Part shown: in pieces, positions 34,560 through 41,549 of the stretch
Layout: each line of letters opens with the position of its first letter
How positions within the stretch are numbered: the stretch's first letter is position 1
Source of the DNA: Desulfofustis limnaeus
Lineage (GTDB): Bacteria; Desulfobacterota; Desulfobulbia; Desulfobulbales; Desulfocapsaceae
NCBI RefSeq assembly: GCF_023169885.1
Contig: NZ_AP025516.1
Span: 868,001 to 932,000, forward strand
DNA length: 64,000 nt
Direction: 5' to 3'
The notes under the pieces: generated by a model
The model's input: only the letters and a program-made list of their open reading frames with translations
Told to the model about the DNA's origin: nothing
Databases searched by the model: none
Made by a program: the position numbers and the translations under genes

Positions 34560-35318
34560 TCATCCGACCGGTATGGTCTCAAAGGTCATGAGCAGCAGTG
34601 ACAGCGCTACCATTACCCCAAGAAAGAGCAGATCTCCACGATTAATTGCGGCTGGGGCGATGCGGTAAAAACGGCCCTGAAAACCGCGCAACAACATCGC
34701 TTGGCGAACCCGTTCCGCCCGGTGCCAGCTTTTCAGCAAGGTCATGCCCAGCAGATAGCCGAAGGTGCGGTAGGTATGCATGCTGGTTTTCGGCTCGAAG
34801 CAGCGCAATCGCGCTGCCCGTGCCAGCCGCTGGTATTCCTGATGGATGACGAAGATATAGCGGTAGGAGAAGAGCAGCAGCAGGCACAATTTGTGCGGCA
34901 GTCGAAGCTGCTCCAGGCCGTAACCGATGTCGGCCACGGTTGATGTGGCCAGCAAAGCCATAAGCAGGAGCACGATGCTGTTGGCCTTAATGGTGATCGT
35001 CTTCGCCAGGGCGATCCCCGGACCGCTGAGAGGCAGCGGTCCGATGGAAAAAACAGTCTCGCCCGGGTAGGTCAGGGGCAGGCTCAGCCAGAGAAAGAGC
35101 ACGAAACCATTGACGATCAACAACCGTTTGGCCACCGAGCTCAGGGGCAGGCGAGCGGCCAGGACCAGGGCCAGGCCGAGCAGCAGGCCGGCCGGTGGGA
35201 TCACGCTGGCGTGGCTGAGGGCGATGACCAGGATGAGCAGCGCCGCGCTGACGATCTTGATGCGCACATCACGGCGGTGCAGCAGGGAAGAACCACTGCT
35301 GAAAAGCTCGAAGATCAT
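34560..35318 (-). CDS. nikQ: Nickel/cobalt ECF transporter T-component
   Basis: A 252-residue multi-pass membrane protein of the CbiQ/NikQ family, which couples the ATPase to the substrate-binding unit. The hallmark coupling-helix region reads SYRYIFVIHQEYQRLARAARLR and later ERVRQAMLLRGFQGR (paired A-R-x motifs; here split and shortened: RAARLR and QAMLLRG). The start overlaps the nikK stop (ATGA), fixing the ATG at 35318. It is the fourth gene of the nik operon. Confidence 0.88.
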   Translation of the reverse strand: MIFELFSSGSSLLHRRDVRIKIVSAALLILVIALSHASVIPPAGLLLGLALVLAARLPLSSVAKRLLIVNGFVLFLWLSLPLTYPGETVFSIGPLPLSGPGIALAKTITIKANSIVLLLMALLATSTVADIGYGLEQLRLPHKLCLLLLFSYRYIFVIHQEYQRLARAARLRCFEPKTSMHTYRTFGYLLGMTLLKSWHRAERVRQAMLLRGFQGRFYRIAPAAINRGDLLFLGVMVALSLLLMTFETIPVG

Positions 35319-36094
35319 GGGCGTTTGAACTCGTCCAGATGAATCCACAGAACCGCGCCTATTTCAACGCCCTTTTCCTCACCCGCATCGGTTTTCAGCG
35401 TGTAATCCGCTTCGTTGAGGGCAGCAAAGCCCCACCAGCCGGCCAGCGGACAGGTGAAGGAGAAGACGCCGTCGGCATCGGCCTTGATCACTTGGGTGAC
35501 GTGATAATCGCTGGGGGCCTGGTAAACGCCGCCATCGTTGTAGTATTCCACTTCCACTTCGGCGTGGGGAACCGGCTCCCCGTTCAGCAGTACCTGGCCG
35601 GAAAAAGCGTTGCCGGCATAATTCCCGAACGGTCTGAGCAGCGGGACGATTTCCGTGGGCAGGCCGATCGGCTCGTCCCAGCCCACGTCATCACCGAAAG
35701 CGGCGACGATGGTCTTGGTATAGTGGATGATGAACAGATCCTCGGCAGGCTCCCAATAGGGGTGTGGTTCCATGGCGAATTGATAGACGCCCGGTCGTTT
35801 GAAAGCGAAGCTGGTCCGCCAGCCGGTGTGACCCATGATTTCCGTTGGTTGCAGACTATCTCGCAAATCGGTCTCGGAGCCGTCGTTTACCACAAAAAAG
35901 CGGGCCGGTTGCACCAGCTCCATGCCGACTTGCTCGAAGGGATGGGAAAAAGACACGTTCAGGTCGATGCTCTTGTGGTGCTGATCAGCAATCGGCGTCG
36001 AGGGAATCAGCATGCCGAAGTGAGCCTGGGCTGCGTCGACGCCGGCGAGGGTAACGGCTGCCAGACAGCCGCAAAGAGCAAGGGTATGTCTCAT
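35315..36094 (-). CDS. nikK: Nickel transporter accessory protein NikK (DUF4198)
   Basis: A 259-residue secreted DUF4198 protein. Its signal peptide ends in DAAQA, and the predicted mature chain begins with His (HFGMLIPS). Segments HPFEQVGMELVQPARFFV, GHTGWRTSFAFKRPGVYQF, and FSFTCPLAGWWGFAAL match the family. In nickel ECF systems this component replaces NikN. AAGGAGG precedes the start, and the stop overlaps nikQ while the start overlaps the nikL stop, all by four bases. A role in catching or handing over Ni(2+) at the periplasmic face is inferred. Confidence 0.85.
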   Translation of the reverse strand: MRHTLALCGCLAAVTLAGVDAAQAHFGMLIPSTPIADQHHKSIDLNVSFSHPFEQVGMELVQPARFFVVNDGSETDLRDSLQPTEIMGHTGWRTSFAFKRPGVYQFAMEPHPYWEPAEDLFIIHYTKTIVAAFGDDVGWDEPIGLPTEIVPLLRPFGNYAGNAFSGQVLLNGEPVPHAEVEVEYYNDGGVYQAPSDYHVTQVIKADADGVFSFTCPLAGWWGFAALNEADYTLKTDAGEEKGVEIGAVLWIHLDEFKRP

Positions 36095-36714
36095 GAAATG
36101 CCTCCTTTTCGATGTTTTATCCAGGCGATGATGCCGAATATGCCGATGATGTAACCAATCCCGGCAACCACATCGCGCCACAGCGGCCGCTGGTCCCGGG
36201 TTTCAAGCAGTGTTCGTCGCAGCGGCGCAATCTGGCGCTCGACTGCTGTTTCGACGACGTGTTGCAAGCGTTCGTCGGTCACTGTCGTCATGGATCGAGA
36301 CGCGGTTTGCTCGGCAAGCGGCGGCTGCTCAGGTGGGAGAGCGCTGGCGTCGAGGCGGTCGGTCCTTGCCAGATATTCATCGACTGTGATCGTCCATTCG
36401 TTGCGATGACCGTCGCCGGCGCTGACCACGATCACCAGATCACCCTGCAACTCAGCGGCCTGCTGCGGCAATGGCAGGCTGAACGCACCGTGCTCGTCGG
36501 TGCGTCCTTCCCGGACCACGGCACCGCTGTTGCTGTCGATGACGGTGATCTGCGCCTGTTTGGCCGGCCGGCCGCCGCTGAACGTTGCCGTCCCGTTGAT
36601 GGTACCGTTTTCCACCAGAGCGAAGAGGTTGACTTTATGGGCTGTTGCCGGTTGCGCTGCCGCCAGGAAGCAAAACAGCAGAAGCAGCGATAGGCGCGAT
36701 GAACCGGTGGTCAT
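36091..36714 (-). CDS. nikL: Nickel transporter accessory protein NikL
   Basis: A 207-residue protein: signal peptide ending ATA, mature start HKVNLFALVENG (the NikL signature), a carboxypeptidase-regulatory-like beta domain (GTATFSGGRPAKQAQITV..SGAVVREGRTDEHGAFSLPLP in pieces), a helical stretch (residues 130-170), and one C-terminal transmembrane helix (about 180-198). It overlaps nikM and nikK by four bases each. Like NikK it predicts an N-terminal histidine after cleavage, suited to metal binding. Confidence 0.85.
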   Translation of the reverse strand: MTTGSSRLSLLLLFCFLAAAQPATAHKVNLFALVENGTINGTATFSGGRPAKQAQITVIDSNSGAVVREGRTDEHGAFSLPLPQQAAELQGDLVIVVSAGDGHRNEWTITVDEYLARTDRLDASALPPEQPPLAEQTASRSMTTVTDERLQHVVETAVERQIAPLRRTLLETRDQRPLWRDVVAGIGYIIGIFGIIAWIKHRKGGIS

Positions 36715-37313
36715 GGTCGACCTCCCGACAAGATATCCGGGTGGACTTTGGCCAGAAAAGTTACGGTAAACATGGTGATAAACCCCTCAATCAGCATGAT
36801 CGGCAGATTGGCCGCCACGGTCAGCTGGGCGGTGGTAAGGAAACCGCGGTCGGAAAGAGCCAGGGAGAGGGCCATGCAGACAGCCGCCAACAGGATGGCC
36901 GCTGCCCCACCGGCGAAACCGGCGAGAGCCCGGCCTCGTGGACGAGCAAGAAACGGTCGCACCAAATAGCCGCAGAGCAGGGCGGGAGCTGCCATGTTGA
37001 AGGTGTTGACTCCCAAGACGAGCAAACCGCCGAACTGGAAGAAGACGGCCTGCAGCAGGAGCGCCACCAGGATGGCGGGAAAGCAGGCCCAACCGAGCAA
37101 AATGCCGAGCAGTCCGTTGAGGACCAGGTGGATACTGCCCGGTCCGATCGGCACGTGTATCAGGGAGGCGACAAAAAAAGCAGCGGTGAGGATGGCGGTG
37201 TGCATGATACGGTCGTAATCGAGCCTGTGCAAACCAATGGCGGTGCCGATCACTGTCAGGGCGCCACCGCCGATCAGGACCGGGGCGGCAAGGACTCCTT
37301 CGGAAATATGCAT
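36711..37313 (-). CDS. nikM: Nickel/cobalt ECF transporter substrate-binding subunit
   Basis: A 200-residue membrane protein of the CbiM/NikM family. It begins MHISEGV; in this family the N-terminal amine and His2 ligate the metal, along with a later His, here probably H62 in PIGPGSIHLVLNG. Seven or so hydrophobic segments follow. First gene of the nikM-L-K-Q-O operon, whose members overlap tightly. The accessory genes nikL and nikK (rather than cbiN) point to Ni(2+) instead of Co(2+). Confidence 0.9.
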   Translation of the reverse strand: MHISEGVLAAPVLIGGGALTVIGTAIGLHRLDYDRIMHTAILTAAFFVASLIHVPIGPGSIHLVLNGLLGILLGWACFPAILVALLLQAVFFQFGGLLVLGVNTFNMAAPALLCGYLVRPFLARPRGRALAGFAGGAAAILLAAVCMALSLALSDRGFLTTAQLTVAANLPIMLIEGFITMFTVTFLAKVHPDILSGGRP

Positions 37314-37373
37314 TTCTCTTCTATATGCCGCTGTCTTTCACGAAGCGAAACGGGGCAGTACCTCTCGCTCGCG

Positions 37374-37400
37374 GTAACACCATTTTTAAAATGGTAATAC
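37374..37400 (-). promoter_or_regulatory. Candidate nickel-regulator operator
   Basis: Perfect palindrome ACCATTTT-T-AAAATGGT (37379-37395) within GTAACAC...GTAATAC, where the same GTAAYAC half-site appears twice, 13 bases apart, as a direct repeat. It lies 61 bases upstream of nikM. Known NikR sites of sulfate reducers use GTGTTAC/GTAACAC half-sites as I recall; orientation here differs, so binding by NikR is only a possibility. Confidence 0.5.
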
Positions 37401-37616
37401 GTTGACCATCTTCCCTCCTTCCTGTCAAGTGAATTTTCCAGAGCAGATTTCCTGTTGCGGCTCTGAAGTCACTATTGTCTCTCCTTGATACCTCCCGGTT
37501 CCGAACGTACGAGGCCGAATCTGGTACTGTTGGCAGGGGTTGACGGAATGTTTGGAGCGCCTTACTGTATGACCTGCTACCACGTGGCAGCTCGCGTGGA
37601 GCCATGCGTAACGACT

Positions 37617-37642
37617 GCCGTCCGTGATTTTTCTCGGACGGC
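37617..37642 (+). other. Hairpin in the sod leader
   Basis: GCCGTCCG and CGGACGGC form a perfect eight-base-pair stem with a loop of ten bases (TGATTTTTCT), 38 bases upstream of the sod start. It could stabilise or control the leader of the sod transcript, or be the end of a short transcript. Without a T-run after it, a terminator is less likely. Confidence 0.45.
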
Positions 37643-37679
37643 TTGACGATAGCTCTTCAGATCAGAGAGGATTGGAATC

Positions 37680-38285
37680 ATGGAACACAGCTTACCTGCA
37701 CTACCCTACAGCTATGACGCCCTTGAGCCGTTCATTGATGCCCGGACCATGGAGATTCATCATACCAAGCATCATCAGGCCTATATCAACAACCTCAACG
37801 GTGCCTTGAAAGACCATGCCGCCTTGCAGCAATGGGAGGTGGAGCGGTTGGTTGCGCAACTGGACCAAGTCCCGGAGGCGATCCGGACGGTCGTCAGAAA
37901 CCACGGTGGCGGCCACGCCAATCATTCCTTTTTCTGGCCCCTGTTGAAAAAGGATGTGCCCCCGAGTGGTCCGGCCGTTGATGCGATCATAAAAAAATTC
38001 GGTAGTTTTGAAGCATTTAAAAAAAGTTTTTCGGAGACCGCCGTCAAGCTCTTCGGCAGCGGCTGGGCTTGGCTGACCTTGCACAACGGTGCGTTGGAAC
38101 TGATTGCCACGCCCAATCAGGACAACCCGCTCACCCAGGGAAAAAAGCCGCTCTTGGGCATCGATGTCTGGGAGCACGCTTATTATCTGCTGTACCAGAA
38201 TCGCCGGCCCGATTATGTGGAAGCATTTTTCAACGTGATCAACTGGGAACGGGTCAATGACCTGTTCCTCGCCCATTCCCGATAA
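37680..38285 (+). CDS. sodA: Superoxide dismutase, Fe/Mn family (Mn-like)
   Basis: A 201-residue enzyme that converts superoxide to oxygen and hydrogen peroxide. Metal ligands by position are H27, H82, D162 and H166 (the last two in DVWEH). The [13 protein letters not shown] block and the glutamine in TPNQDNPL are of the Mn-type pattern, where the second-shell Gln comes from the C-terminal domain; metal use remains a guess. No signal peptide is present, so it is cytosolic. AGAGAGG lies nine bases ahead of the ATG. A hairpin in the leader is noted separately. Confidence 0.93.
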   Translation: MEHSLPALPYSYDALEPFIDARTMEIHHTKHHQAYINNLNGALKDHAALQQWEVERLVAQLDQVPEAIRTVVRNHGGGHANHSFFWPLLKKDVPPSGPAVDAIIKKFGSFEAFKKSFSETAVKLFGSGWAWLTLHNGALELIATPNQDNPLTQGKKPLLGIDVWEHAYYLLYQNRRPDYVEAFFNVINWERVNDLFLAHSR

Positions 38286-38292
38286 AGCTCCT

Positions 38293-38326
38293 CACGGAAC
38301 GGCGCGCTTCGTGCCGCCGTTCCGTG
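38293..38326 (+). terminator. Hairpin after sod
   Basis: CACGGAACGGC and GCCGTTCCGTG give a perfect 11-base-pair stem, starting seven bases after the sod stop. No T-run follows (CCTCCCTC), so it may act as a 3' stabiliser or a weak terminator. Confidence 0.55.
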
Positions 38327-38554
38327 CCTCCCTCTGCCATCGTCTGTCTTCTCCCTTCCTTCAGCCTGATCGGTATCTGCCGTGGGATAACACGCCAGCC
38401 GTCTCACCCCTCTGAGTCTGATGAAAAGCCAATGAAATGGCAGGATTGACGATTCGAGCGGAATTTCATGAACCGGTTACGATCATGGTGGAAAAGTGAA
38501 AATAAAGTGATTACCTTGGTGCTGAAATTCCCTTAACTGAGTGGAGGTGTTCTC

Positions 38555-39418
38555 ATGCGCATTCTTCTGTATCTGGCTACCAACCTTGCTATCCTCATCC
38601 TACTGGGAACGGTGATGAGCATTCTTGGGGTCGATACTCGCTCCACATCCGGCCTGCTGGTCTTCGCTGCGCTGTTCGGAATGGGCGGATCGTTTATCTC
38701 GCTGGCCATGTCCAAGTGGATAGCCAAAAAGGCGACCCGTGCCCAGGTCATCGACCAGCCGACCAACCCGACTGAACGATGGCTGATGGATACCGTGCGC
38801 CGCCAGGCCGAGCTTGCCGGTATTGGCATGCCCGAGGTGGCCGTCTACCAGGCCCCGGACATGAACGCCTTTGCCACCGGCATGAAGCGCGACGATGCGC
38901 TGGTGGCGGTCAGTACCGGCCTGTTGCAGAATATGAGCAAGGACGAGGTGGAAGCGGTTCTGGCTCATGAAATCAGCCATGTGGCCAACGGCGATATGGT
39001 AACCATGGCATTGATCCAAGGCGTGTTGAACACCTTTGTCATCCTCCTTTCCCGCATGGCCGCCTCCATTATCGACAATTTCCTGCGTCAGGACGAAGCG
39101 GGGGGCGGTCTCGGTTTCATGGGCTACATGGCGGTGACCATCGTCCTCGAACTGGTCTTCGGCCTGCTTGCTTCGATCATCGTCATGTGGTTCTCGCGCC
39201 GGCGTGAGTTCCGGGCCGACAGCGGCGCCGTGCAACTGGCCGGTCGGCAGAAAATGATCGATGCCCTGCGCCGATTGCAGGCGCATCATGAGCCGTCGCG
39301 GTTGCCCGAACAGATGGCGGCGTTCGGCATCCGTCCTCGAGAAGGCGGCCTGACTGCCCTGTTTCGCAGCCATCCACCGCTTGAGGCGCGGATCCGGGCG
39401 CTGCAGAGCGGCCAGTAA
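38555..39418 (+). CDS. htpX: Membrane zinc protease HtpX
   Basis: A 287-residue membrane metalloprotease of the M48 family that helps clear misfolded membrane proteins. The zinc site is HEISH at residues 138-142, the third ligand probably the Glu in [12 protein letters not shown]. Two N-terminal transmembrane helices (about 5-25 and 32-50) and two further ones flank the catalytic part. TGGAGG precedes the ATG. E. coli relatives are induced by envelope stress; no such site is visible here. Confidence 0.93.
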   Translation: MRILLYLATNLAILILLGTVMSILGVDTRSTSGLLVFAALFGMGGSFISLAMSKWIAKKATRAQVIDQPTNPTERWLMDTVRRQAELAGIGMPEVAVYQAPDMNAFATGMKRDDALVAVSTGLLQNMSKDEVEAVLAHEISHVANGDMVTMALIQGVLNTFVILLSRMAASIIDNFLRQDEAGGGLGFMGYMAVTIVLELVFGLLASIIVMWFSRRREFRADSGAVQLAGRQKMIDALRRLQAHHEPSRLPEQMAAFGIRPREGGLTALFRSHPPLEARIRALQSGQ

Positions 39419-39446
39419 CCATCTTCGCACGAACGTCGTGACGGCA

Positions 39447-39476
39447 GAGGCGGTTCGGCATGACCGGGGCCGCCTC
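39447..39476 (+). terminator. Weak hairpin after htpX
   Basis: GAGGCGG and CCGCCTC pair across a 16-base loop, 29 bases after the htpX stop. No T-run follows. Listed as a weak candidate only. Confidence 0.3.
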
Positions 39477-39527
39477 GCTGCGTAGTGGTGAGAACGAATA
39501 AGAGTCCCTTCTCGGCAGGATGATTTC

Positions 39528-41336
39528 ATGACGCAGTCCATCCGGCAGACGCTGAAGCGCGTTTTCGGATACGACGAATTTCGGCCGGCTCAGCAAGAGA
39601 TCGTCGAATGTGTGCTGGCCGGTAACGATTGCTTCGTCCTGATGCCCACCGGTGGCGGCAAATCACTCTGTTATCAGTTGCCGGCGTTGCTCCGGCCGGG
39701 TGTCGGTGTCGTCGTGTCGCCGCTGATCTCGTTGATGAAGGACCAGGTGGACGCGCTGCAGGCCTGCGGTGTGCAGGCCGCCTACTACAACTCGTCATTG
39801 AGTGGTGCCGAAGCGCGCCGTGTGCTGGCGCAGCTCCACGACGGCCGGCTGGATATGCTCTATGTCGCGCCGGAGCGGCTGATGGGTGACGATTTTTTGG
39901 CTCGCCTGGCCACGCTTCCCCTGGCCCTGTTCGCCATCGACGAAGCCCACTGCATTTCTCAGTGGGGACACGATTTTCGCCCTGAATATCGCCAGCTGGG
40001 GGAGCTGCGCCACCATTTTCCGGCGATCCCGATCATTGCCCTGACGGCCACCGCCGAACCGCATACCCGCAAAGACATTATCGAACGGCTCCATCTGGGG
40101 GGAGCGCGCTCCTTCATCACCGGTTACGATCGGCCCAATATCCGTTATACGGTAGTCGAGAAACAGAAGCCGCTTGTCCAGCTGCGTGAATTTGTGCAAG
40201 GACGCCCGGACGATGCCGGCATCGTCTATTGCCTGAGCCGCAAACGGGTCGACAAGGTCTGCGAGCAGCTGGTGGCCGCCGGGTTCTCCGCCGCACCCTA
40301 TCATGCCGGCTTGCCGGATTCTCTGCGCCGCGATGTCCAGGAGCGGTTTCTCTTCGACAAGGTCCGCATTATCGTGGCCACCGTCGCTTTCGGGATGGGG
40401 ATCGACAAGTCCAATATCCGTTACGTGGTCCATTACGATATCCCGAAGAACATCGAGGGGTTTTACCAGGAAACGGGCCGGGCCGGGCGGGACGGGCTGC
40501 CGGCCGAAGCCCTATTGCTCTTCGGCTACGGCGATATCCAGGTGGCTCGCGGTCTGATCGACAAGACGACCAATCCGGATCACCGGCGCATCGAGTTGCA
40601 CAAGCTCAATACCATGGTCGGCTTTGCCGAAGCGCTCGGGTGCCGCCGTCGAGTCCTGCTCGGCTATTTTGGTGAGCAGCCGCAGGAGGATTGCGGTAAT
40701 TGCGATATCTGCCTGAACCCGCCGGAAATGATCGATATTACCGAAGACAGTCGCAAGGCGTTGTCCTGTGTGTTTCGGGTTGGCCAGCGTTTCGGTGCCG
40801 GTCACGTGATAGCGGTCTTGCGGGGATCGAGCCAGGAACGCATCGTGCGGCTTGGGCACCATCACCTGTCCACCTATGGCATAGGCGCCGATCGCGACCA
40901 GGATTACTGGGGCAGTATCATCAGGCATCTGGTCCAGCGCGGCTACTTGAGCCAGGACGTGGGGGACTATTCGGTGCTTCGCTTGACTGACGCAGCTTGG
41001 CCGCTGCTACGGGGTGAACGTCCTTTGTCCATGGCCCGACCCCGGACCAGAACCGGGCCGCCGAAGGCGAAAGGGGGAACGATCCGCGGCTCCGATGAGG
41101 AGTACGATCGGGATTTATTTGATCGGTTGCGCCTGGTTCGCAAGGAACTTGCCGAGCGTCGCGGGGTCCCGCCCTTTGTCATCTTTCACGATAAGACCCT
41201 GGTGGAGATGGCCGGCAGAAAACCGCAGAACGAAGGCGAGCTGTTGGCGATCAATGGTGTCGGAGAAGCCAAGTGCAGGAGCTACGGCACCGATTTCCTG
41301 GCAGCGATCCGGGACTATCTGAGTGCCGGCAGGTGA
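39528..41336 (+). CDS. recQ: ATP-dependent DNA helicase RecQ
   Basis: A 602-residue helicase with all RecQ parts: Walker A PTGGGKS (K45), DEAH box in FAIDEAHCISQWGHDFRPEYR (read as DEAH plus the aromatic-rich loop), motif VI region GRAGRDG, the zinc site with the cluster CGNCDIC, a winged-helix RQC domain, and a C-terminal HRDC domain (ELLAINGVGEAKCRSYG). It unwinds DNA in recombination and fork repair. Length matches E. coli RecQ. Its stop lies 37 bases before copy 2 of the repeat. Confidence 0.95.
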   Translation: MTQSIRQTLKRVFGYDEFRPAQQEIVECVLAGNDCFVLMPTGGGKSLCYQLPALLRPGVGVVVSPLISLMKDQVDALQACGVQAAYYNSSLSGAEARRVLAQLHDGRLDMLYVAPERLMGDDFLARLATLPLALFAIDEAHCISQWGHDFRPEYRQLGELRHHFPAIPIIALTATAEPHTRKDIIERLHLGGARSFITGYDRPNIRYTVVEKQKPLVQLREFVQGRPDDAGIVYCLSRKRVDKVCEQLVAAGFSAAPYHAGLPDSLRRDVQERFLFDKVRIIVATVAFGMGIDKSNIRYVVHYDIPKNIEGFYQETGRAGRDGLPAEALLLFGYGDIQVARGLIDKTTNPDHRRIELHKLNTMVGFAEALGCRRRVLLGYFGEQPQEDCGNCDICLNPPEMIDITEDSRKALSCVFRVGQRFGAGHVIAVLRGSSQERIVRLGHHHLSTYGIGADRDQDYWGSIIRHLVQRGYLSQDVGDYSVLRLTDAAWPLLRGERPLSMARPRTRTGPPKAKGGTIRGSDEEYDRDLFDRLRLVRKELAERRGVPPFVIFHDKTLVEMAGRKPQNEGELLAINGVGEAKCRSYGTDFLAAIRDYLSAGR

Positions 41337-41373
41337 ACGCCGGTGTTGCTCCGTATGGTCCGCCGTCTCTAAT

Positions 41374-41524
41374 GGGAACCTTGAAAAATTGTCAGTTCGT
41401 CCAATCTCATCGTTGCGTAATTACATTTTATCCTCGGAATATCATATACATGCCTGCGGAAAATCCTCTTGCGCACCTTGATCCTGAACGAAATTTCGAA
41501 TTTTTCATGGCCCCCTAATGGTTC
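41374..41524 (-). repeat. MITE-like repeat, copy 2 (inverted)
   Basis: Reverse-complement partner of 3716-3867, about 88% identical over 151 bases with one gap. It lies between two convergent genes, recQ and the FAD/Fe-S dehydrogenase, so it does not serve as a promoter here. The tips GAACC/GGTTC are again inverted. The copies face each other across about 37.5 kb, so recombination would invert the segment. Confidence 0.85.
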
Positions 41525-41549
41525 TGGCTTTTTGTGCCGGTGCTGTCGG

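Larger units (their letters stand above)
37314..37679 (+). other. Divergent control region of nik operon and sod
   Basis: These 366 bases hold the promoters of both nikM (left, minus strand) and sod (right, plus strand). Two sites are separately listed: the palindrome near 37379 and the hairpin at 37617. A TTGACA lies on the minus strand near 37432 but no matching -10 at 16-18 bases was found. No gene is visible. Confidence 0.5.
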
